From contig NZ_JAPEOX010000002.1 in the NCBI RefSeq assembly GCF_026340675.1, forward strand, positions 1,054,001 to 1,118,000: a DNA stretch of 64,000 nucleotides. Reading direction: 5' to 3'. Below, one piece after another: positions 58,628 through 64,000 of this stretch. The notes beneath the pieces are model-generated. The model worked only from the letters and a program-made list of their open reading frames with translations. It had not been told where the DNA came from and searched no databases. Position 1 is the first letter of the stretch. Each line of letters opens with the position of its first letter. The stretch is from Streptomyces sp. NBC_01264 (GTDB lineage Bacteria; Actinomycetota; Actinomycetes; Streptomycetales; Streptomycetaceae). The translations under genes were made by a program, and so were the position numbers.

Positions 58628-61048
58628 ATGACTGCTTCCGCCTGGCCCCGTCGTACCTTCCTGCACGCAGCGGGAGGCAGCGCCCTCGCGCTGGGGCTCA
58701 CGGGGTGGACGTCCCTCCCGGCCACGGCTGCCGAAACCGCCGCCACCGCGGAGGAGTTCGCCGGACTGCGAGCGAAATGGCGGGACCTGATCCTGGGCAC
58801 CGGGTTCAGCCCGACGGCCGAACCCTTCAGGACGCTGCTCGCCAACCTCGGTACCACAGCACGCGGTTACCTCTCCACGATGTCCCCCGCCGCCGGCTCC
58901 CTGTGGCCCGGCCTGATCTGGACCGACCCGGACCCGGACCTCGACGCGGAGTCGTACGCCTTCTCCGCCCGGGTGAACGACAGTTACACCAGGCTGAGCG
59001 TCATGGCCCAGGCCTTCTGCCAGCCCGGGACCGGCCTCACCGGCGACACCGCCCTGCTCGAAGCGGTCGTCACCGGACTCGAACACCTCCATGCCGAGGT
59101 GTACCACCCGGCCACCGTCCCGTACGGCAACTGGTGGAACTGGCAGATCGGCTCCCCGCAGGCCCTCATGGACACCTGCGTACTGATCCACGACCACCTG
59201 ACGCAGAACCAGAAGGACAGGTTCTGCGCGGCCGTGGACCACTTCCTGCCCGATTCGGCCGTGGCCGCGTACACCGGAACCAGTACCGGCGCGAACCGGG
59301 TCGACCTGTGCCGCGGCATCATCCTGCGCGGGGTCATCGGCGAGAACCCCGACAAGATCGCCCTGGCCGCCCGGGCCCTGACCCCCGTCTTCCCGTACGT
59401 CACCACCGGCGACGGCTTCTACGCCGACGGCTCGTTCATCCAGCACACCTCCGTCCCGTACATCGGCGGCTACGGCTCGGTGCTGCACGACGGCGTGGGC
59501 CGGATCCTCGCGCTGCTGCGCGGATCCACCTGGGAGCTGAACGACCCCAACACCCAGCTCTTCCTCGACACCGTCGAAACGGCCGTCGCACCGTTCATCT
59601 ACAACGGCCTGATGATGGACAACGTCTCCTCCCGGGGCATCAGCCGGCAGGGCACCAACGACCACCTGCGCGCCCACGGGCTCCTCGCCACCCTCGTCCT
59701 CCTCGGCCAGGGAGCCTCCCCGGAGGAGAACGCGCGGTGGCGCGCCATGGTCAAGGGCTGGCTCCGGCGCGACTACCACTACCCCGCCCTCGCGAACCCG
59801 GGCCTCAGCCTGATCCGCGCGTCCTTGCTGCAGGGCCTGCAGGACGACACCTCGGTCACCGCGGCTCCCGAGCCCGTCGGGCACCGACTGTTCCACCACA
59901 TGGACCGGGTCACCCACCGGCGCCGCGACTGGGCGGCCTCGGTCAGCATGGCGTCGCGGCGCATCGCGCACTACGAGTTCGGCAACGGCGAGCACGCCCG
60001 CGGCTACCACACCGGCGCCGGGTGGCTGTCCTGGTGGGGCAGCGACTTCGGCCTGGAGCAGTACTCCGACGCGTACTGGCCCACGGTGGACCCGTACCGG
60101 CTGCCCGGCATCACCGCCTCCCGCAAGCCCCTCGCCGACGGGCAGGGCGGCAACTGGGGCGGTCCCCGTCCGGACGCGGCCTGGGTCGGCGGCACCACCG
60201 ACGGCGAGTTCGGCGCCACGGGCCAGCACCTCAAGGGCCTCGCGAGCACGATGAGCGCCAGGAAGTCCTGGTTCTGGCTGGACGACTCCATCGTCTGCCT
60301 CGGCGCCGGCATCGGCTCCACCGACGGCCTCCCCGTCGAGACCACCGTCGACAACCGGCACCTCGGAACCACCGGCGCCCCCGCCCTGACCGTCGACGGC
60401 AGGCGACAGCCCGCGGCGCAGGGCTGGTCGGCCACCTTCGAGGACGCGGGGTGGGCCCACATCGAGGGCCAGGCCGGCTACGTCTTCCCCGGCGGCGCCA
60501 AGGTCTGCGCCGTACGCGAGGAACGCACCGGCGCCTGGAAGGACATCAACACCGGCGGGTCCGCCGACCCGGTCACCCGCCGCTACCTGACCCTGTTCAC
60601 CGACCACGGCACCGACCCCACCGACGCCGGTTACGCCTACGTGCTCCTGCCGGGCGCGAGCGCCCGGACCACCGAGCACCGCTCCTGCGACCGGGGCTGG
60701 CTGAAGATCCTCGCCAACACCGCGGACCAGCAGGGCGTACGCGTACCGAAGCTCGGCTTCACCGCCGTCAACTTCTGGACGCCGGGCACCGTGGACAAGA
60801 TCACCACGAACGCCCCCGCCTCCGTCCTGATCCGCGAGAACCGGAACGGAACCGCGACCGTCGTCGTCTCGGACCCCGCCCGGCAGGCGACCTCGCTGGA
60901 GGTCAGGTGGAACCGCCGCGTCTCCCGGATCCTCTCCAAGGCGCCCACCGTCACCGCGGCCACCACCGGCCACGCCCTGACCCTCGCCTTCGGCGACCTC
61001 ACGGCCCAGGCCGGGGCGCCGCAGACCGTCACCGTCCGACTCGGCTGA
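58628..61048 (+). CDS. Polysaccharide lyase family 8 (hyaluronate/chondroitin/xanthan-type)
   Basis: An 806-residue exported lyase. The N terminus is a Tat-type signal (PRRTFLHAAGGSALALGLTGW). The alpha-toroid has NWWNWQIGSPQALMDTCVLI, and HTSVPYIGGYG and RGISRQGTND supply the Asn, His, Tyr and Arg of the active site. The beta-domains follow, up to the C-terminal barrel. It cleaves uronic-acid polysaccharides by beta-elimination. It sits 276 bases after the hybrid regulator on the same strand and belongs functionally with the GH35 gene. Confidence 0.9.
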   Translation: MTASAWPRRTFLHAAGGSALALGLTGWTSLPATAAETAATAEEFAGLRAKWRDLILGTGFSPTAEPFRTLLANLGTTARGYLSTMSPAAGSLWPGLIWTDPDPDLDAESYAFSARVNDSYTRLSVMAQAFCQPGTGLTGDTALLEAVVTGLEHLHAEVYHPATVPYGNWWNWQIGSPQALMDTCVLIHDHLTQNQKDRFCAAVDHFLPDSAVAAYTGTSTGANRVDLCRGIILRGVIGENPDKIALAARALTPVFPYVTTGDGFYADGSFIQHTSVPYIGGYGSVLHDGVGRILALLRGSTWELNDPNTQLFLDTVETAVAPFIYNGLMMDNVSSRGISRQGTNDHLRAHGLLATLVLLGQGASPEENARWRAMVKGWLRRDYHYPALANPGLSLIRASLLQGLQDDTSVTAAPEPVGHRLFHHMDRVTHRRRDWAASVSMASRRIAHYEFGNGEHARGYHTGAGWLSWWGSDFGLEQYSDAYWPTVDPYRLPGITASRKPLADGQGGNWGGPRPDAAWVGGTTDGEFGATGQHLKGLASTMSARKSWFWLDDSIVCLGAGIGSTDGLPVETTVDNRHLGTTGAPALTVDGRRQPAAQGWSATFEDAGWAHIEGQAGYVFPGGAKVCAVREERTGAWKDINTGGSADPVTRRYLTLFTDHGTDPTDAGYAYVLLPGASARTTEHRSCDRGWLKILANTADQQGVRVPKLGFTAVNFWTPGTVDKITTNAPASVLIRENRNGTATVVVSDPARQATSLEVRWNRRVSRILSKAPTVTAATTGHALTLAFGDLTAQAGAPQTVTVRLG

Positions 61049-61057
61049 ACCGCCGGC

Positions 61058-61089
61058 GAGGGGCCCGGCCCGCCGCGGGTGGGCCCCTC
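61058..61089. terminator. Hairpin after the PL8 gene
   Basis: GAGGGGCCC pairs with GGGCCCCTC around a GC-rich loop, 10 bases past the stop. Confidence 0.6.
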
Positions 61090-61160
61090 AGACGGGTTGA
61101 CAACGTTGCCAGCCCCCTACTTCCCGCATCCCCCCACTCCCCACTCCCCAGGAGGACTCC

Positions 61161-61868
61161 ATGCAGCCAAGCAACGTCCGACTCCTCGCCCCCACCGCCA
61201 TGGCCGCCGCGCTCACCTTCGCGACGACCTCACCCGCGCACACCTCGGTCGAATGGAACGGCGACGCGGACAACGGAGGGACCGCCGTCTTCGCCACGGT
61301 CGTCTGCGACGACCCCTCGTACGTCTACCAGCCCGACTGGAACGACGGCCGCGGCAAGATCTTCGCGTTCACCAAAGCGGTGGGTTCCGAACGCTGCGAG
61401 GGACTCGGCATCGCCGGCCGGACCCTCACGGACGGCAGAACGTACTGGTTCGGCTGGGAGTCCATGACCAAGACGGGGAACGCGCAGACCGTGTTCCAGT
61501 GGAAGTCGTGGGGCACCGATGCGGAGCAGGACCAGAACTACCCCGTGCTGATGAAGGTGGAGGACAGCCTGCTGAAGATCTGGTACGTCGCACCGGGCGA
61601 GCAATGGATCGCCGCCGGGAGCGTCCCCTGGACCCCCGGCACCTGGAACAAGATCGAGCTGGGCATCGACGCCCGGTCGTCCACCAGCGGTTCCTTCGCC
61701 CTCTACGTCAACGGCCGACTGGTGGTCGACCGGCACGACGTGCGGACCTGGGACCTCAAGGGCAACGTACCGCGCTGGGGGACGTACGGCTCGACCATCA
61801 CCGGTGCCGAGTCGGTCAACTGGGTCGACGGCCTCACGATGGGCACCACGCGCGACGACGTCGACTAG
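61161..61868 (+). CDS. Secreted concanavalin-fold polysaccharide lyase-like protein (PL13/PL20-like)
   Basis: A 235-residue protein with a signal ending about residue 28 (TSPAHTS). SVEWNGDADNGGTAVFATVVC starts the sandwich, and RTYWFGWESMTK, TVFQWKSWGTD, GTWNKIELGIDA and FALYVNGRLVVDRHDVRTWD match the heparin lyase I / glucuronan-lyase-like fold. It adds a second carbohydrate-active function next to PL8. Its stop overlaps the converging membrane gene by 4 bases. Confidence 0.8.
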   Translation: MQPSNVRLLAPTAMAAALTFATTSPAHTSVEWNGDADNGGTAVFATVVCDDPSYVYQPDWNDGRGKIFAFTKAVGSERCEGLGIAGRTLTDGRTYWFGWESMTKTGNAQTVFQWKSWGTDAEQDQNYPVLMKVEDSLLKIWYVAPGEQWIAAGSVPWTPGTWNKIELGIDARSSTSGSFALYVNGRLVVDRHDVRTWDLKGNVPRWGTYGSTITGAESVNWVDGLTMGTTRDDVD

Positions 61869-62770
61869 GTCGTCAAGAAGCCGGTCTTGCGCACCGTGAG
61901 GGACCCGGCCAGGACCACGATGACGCCCTGGCGTCGCGCGACGTACCGGAAGGAGTCGTACGTGGTCGCGCGCCAGGTGTCGGGGGCCACTTGTTCGCAG
62001 GGGCCCGAGTCGCGCTGCGTGCTCCCGGACACCACCTCGCACGCGTTCGGAGGTGCGAAGCCGGGCAGTTGAGGTGCGACGGTCACCCGGATGCCGAGCC
62101 GCTCACGGTCGGCGGCGCCGACCGGAACCGAGGACGGCAGGATCAGGTACCCGAACGTACCGCTGTACTGGTCGGCCTCGGCGAAGTACAACCGGTAGCC
62201 GTCCAGCTCGGTGGCCAGCAACGGCACCTGTGCGAAAGCGAGTTGCCGCTCCCGGTACCCCGATACCTGCCGCTCGCCGAGCACGCCCGCCAGCGCCCAC
62301 AGCAGTACGAGGACCCCCGCGAGCACCCCCCAGCGCCGGAGGGAGCCGACACCGGGAAGCGCGACGGCGGCCGCGACCGCGTACGCCGCCGCCAGCACGG
62401 GCGGAGCGGCGAACAGAACCCAGGGGCCCCAGCTACCCGCCCGCGCGGACAGGACCGCCGCCAGCACGCCCAGCAACGCGCCCACACCGGCCACCCGCCA
62501 GGCAGGACGGACGCCGACCAGACGCAACACCACCCACCCGACCAGAGCAGCGACGACGGGTACGGCCGCCATCAGCATGAAGAAGACCCACAGGCACCCC
62601 CAGCCCTCGCTCCGGCAGAAGTCATCGAGGTCCCAGGGCAGTACCACCACCAGGACCAACAGACCACCCAGCAGCGCGCCCACGCCGGCGGACCGGATCA
62701 ACAGCCCACGCAATGCAGGGCCGTTGATCCGACCCGCCCCGCCGCCCCGTTCCTCCACCGTCACGCCCAC
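61865..62770 (-). CDS. Hypothetical membrane protein
   Basis: A 301-residue protein with about five hydrophobic segments in its N-terminal half (LIRSAGVGALLGGLLVLVVVLPW, WVFFMLMAAVPVVAALVGWVVLRLV and others). An extracellular-looking C terminus contains a Cys pair (NACEVVSG and GPCEQVAPD). Family unknown. It ends over the converging lyase-like gene. Confidence 0.7.
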   Translation of the reverse strand: MGVTVEERGGGAGRINGPALRGLLIRSAGVGALLGGLLVLVVVLPWDLDDFCRSEGWGCLWVFFMLMAAVPVVAALVGWVVLRLVGVRPAWRVAGVGALLGVLAAVLSARAGSWGPWVLFAAPPVLAAAYAVAAAVALPGVGSLRRWGVLAGVLVLLWALAGVLGERQVSGYRERQLAFAQVPLLATELDGYRLYFAEADQYSGTFGYLILPSSVPVGAADRERLGIRVTVAPQLPGFAPPNACEVVSGSTQRDSGPCEQVAPDTWRATTYDSFRYVARRQGVIVVLAGSLTVRKTGFLTT

Positions 62771-62837
62771 ACCCGCGTCCCCCTCGATGAAGGTCCGTCC
62801 AGATCACCCATCGTGGAGCCGCCGCCGTGCACACGCC

Positions 62838-63098
62838 ATGAGTACGGATACTCATCCGCCCGCCCCGGGTATCCGCCGGCGAGGACGGGAGGAGCGGGCA
62901 CCGGCATCGCCGTTCGGCACCAACCAGGCCGCCTCCGAGGACTTCCGTGTCGGTGAGGCGGGCCGCGCCGAAGCGATCGCCGCCGAAGGCGGTCTGGAGC
63001 CGGACATAGCCAGACTGGAAGGCTTCTGCACGGACACCGAGCAGAACGGGCTAGGTATAAAACTGCCGGACGTTGGTTACACATGGGTCTCCGAGTAG
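62838..63098 (+). CDS. Small hypothetical, possibly a remnant cut by an IS element
   Basis: An 86-codon frame with no clear ribosome site. The middle has Streptomyces-like codon use (FGTNQAASEDFRVGEAGRAEAIAAEGG), but the end from about 63045 looks like a different sequence and leads straight into the IS481 transposase. Either the 5' remnant of an older gene or chance. Confidence 0.35.
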   Translation: MSTDTHPPAPGIRRRGREERAPASPFGTNQAASEDFRVGEAGRAEAIAAEGGLEPDIARLEGFCTDTEQNGLGIKLPDVGYTWVSE

Positions 63099-63111
63099 AC
63101 GGAGGTCCGCC

Positions 63112-64000
63112 ATGCCCCCTTCACCGCAACAGCGGCAAGACCGTCAGGCCCAGCACCGCCTGGGGGTCCTGCGATACGCCGAAGAAGTCACGGGGAACGT
63201 TGCGCTGACCTGCCGGTACTACGGCATCAGCCGGACTTGCTTCTACAAGTGGCAGCGCCGATACGAGGACGACGGCCTCGACGGCCTGCGCGACCGGTCC
63301 AGCAAGCCGCATCACTGTCCTCACGCCACCGAGGACGACGTGGTGAACAAGATCGTCTACCTGCGGCAGCGCTACCACTTCGGTCCCATGAAGATCAAGA
63401 TGTACCTCAAGCGGTACCACGACATCGACATCGCCTGTTCAGCCGTCTACCGCATCCTCAAGAAGCTCGGGCTGAACCGCCTGCCGGCCTCCCAGCGCTA
63501 CCAGCGGCACGACAAGCGCTACACCCGCTACGAGAAGCAGCTGCCCGGCAACCGCGTGCAGATCGACGTCAAGTTCATCGAACCAATCGGTCTCCCCGAG
63601 CAGGCTCCAGCGACAGTGCCGGTGACCGGGCCACCTCCCAAACGGCGACGCCGGGCGAAGTACTACCAGTTCACCGCCATCGATGACTGCACCCGGCTGC
63701 GGGTCCTGCGGATCTACCCGCGGTGCGACCAAAAGACCGCCGTCCAGTTCCTCGACTACGTCCTCGAGCGCCTGCCGTTCCGCATCGAAGTCATCCAGAC
63801 CGACAACGGCGCGGAGTTCCAGTCCGCCTTCCACTGGCACGTCCTCGACAAGGGCATCGCCCACACCTACATCAAACCCGCATCACCGCACCTCAACGGC
63901 AAAGTCGAACGCTCCCACCGCATCGACGCCGAGGAGTTCTACCGCATGCTCGATGGCATCGTCATCGACGACACAGGCGTCTTCAACGACAAGCTGCGAG
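63112..64000 (+). mobile_element. IS481-family transposase (partial, runs off the window)
   Basis: The ATG at 63112 has GGAGG 6 bases upstream. The N-terminal HTH has LGVLRYAEEVTGNVALTCRYYGISRTCFYKWQRRYEDDGLDGLRDRSSKP, typical of IS481/IS3-related transposases. The rve core shows RVQIDVKFIEP, VIQTDNGAEFQ and KPASPHLNGKVERSHRID, covering DDE. Translation continues past 64000, so the 3' end and right inverted repeat are outside. The left end may lie near 63050. Confidence 0.88.

Noticed and set aside
57893..60973. A frame of about 1,000 codons opposite the PL8 gene
   Set aside because: It mirrors PL8 codons and has no domain. Rejected as a shadow.

Overview
The window is chromosomal DNA from a GC-rich actinomycete, almost certainly a Streptomyces. 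Third codon positions are overwhelmingly G or C. GTG and TTG starts are common, adjacent genes often overlap by ATGA or GTGA, and the 2-methylisoborneol/encapsulin operon is a typical Streptomyces locus. I saw no rRNA, tRNA or CRISPR array. About 55 genes can be supported, with two insertion sequences and several perfect GC hairpins between converging genes.

Layout. 0-5 kb: a TetR regulator with a Vat-type xenobiotic acetyltransferase, then a two-gene RNA-repair cassette (end-healing kinase-phosphatase plus T4 Rnl1-type RNA ligase), an NAD(P)-binding protein and a VOC protein. 5-9 kb: a leftward gadB - glutaminase - amino-acid antiporter operon that looks like a glutamine/glutamate-dependent acid-resistance module; two of its genes have single-base frame breaks. 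9-22 kb: a nitrogen locus with a urea transporter, ureA, a His-rich CbiX-like protein, ureB, ureC, ureF, ureG, ureD and two tandem ammonium transporters. ureC is split by an IS30-family element with clear inverted repeats and an AGG target duplication, and carries a second, independent single-base frame break. 22-36 kb: stress and metal genes (universal stress protein, RraA-like protein, a copper-type SafE-cupredoxin/HMA group, an RCK NAD-binding membrane protein, a MarR-esterase pair, katG-fur, and MarR-rhodanese-YceI).

36-42 kb holds the most interesting block: a compact biosynthetic cluster whose enzyme order (PLP-dependent arginine oxidase, small unknown protein, DHDPS-type aldolase, haem-oxygenase-like di-iron N-oxygenase) matches the logic of the roh pathway to the nitroimidazole azomycin. 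It also has a fusion of a Rieske [2Fe-2S] domain with a PRMT-like methyltransferase, and a DsbA/GST-kappa-like protein. 42-46 kb is the 2-methylisoborneol operon: GPP methyltransferase, terpene synthase and a family 2B encapsulin with a cyclic-nucleotide-binding domain. 46-52 kb: a PPOX flavoprotein and the xanthine dehydrogenase operon xdhABC. Xanthine dehydrogenase feeds purine breakdown, which ends in urea, so it links to the urease locus. 52-62 kb: an MFS exporter, secreted proteins, a serine hydrolase, and a polysaccharide locus (GH35 beta-galactosidase, hybrid DeoR/LacI regulator with a perfect palindromic operator, PL8 lyase, lectin-fold lyase-like protein). The window ends in an IS481-family transposase cut by the boundary.

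Three genes (antiporter, glutaminase, ureC) each appear to lack one base, two of them in C/G-rich runs. This could be real decay, but sequencing error is as likely, and it should be settled before any of them is called a pseudogene. The IS30 insertion in ureC does not have that ambiguity.
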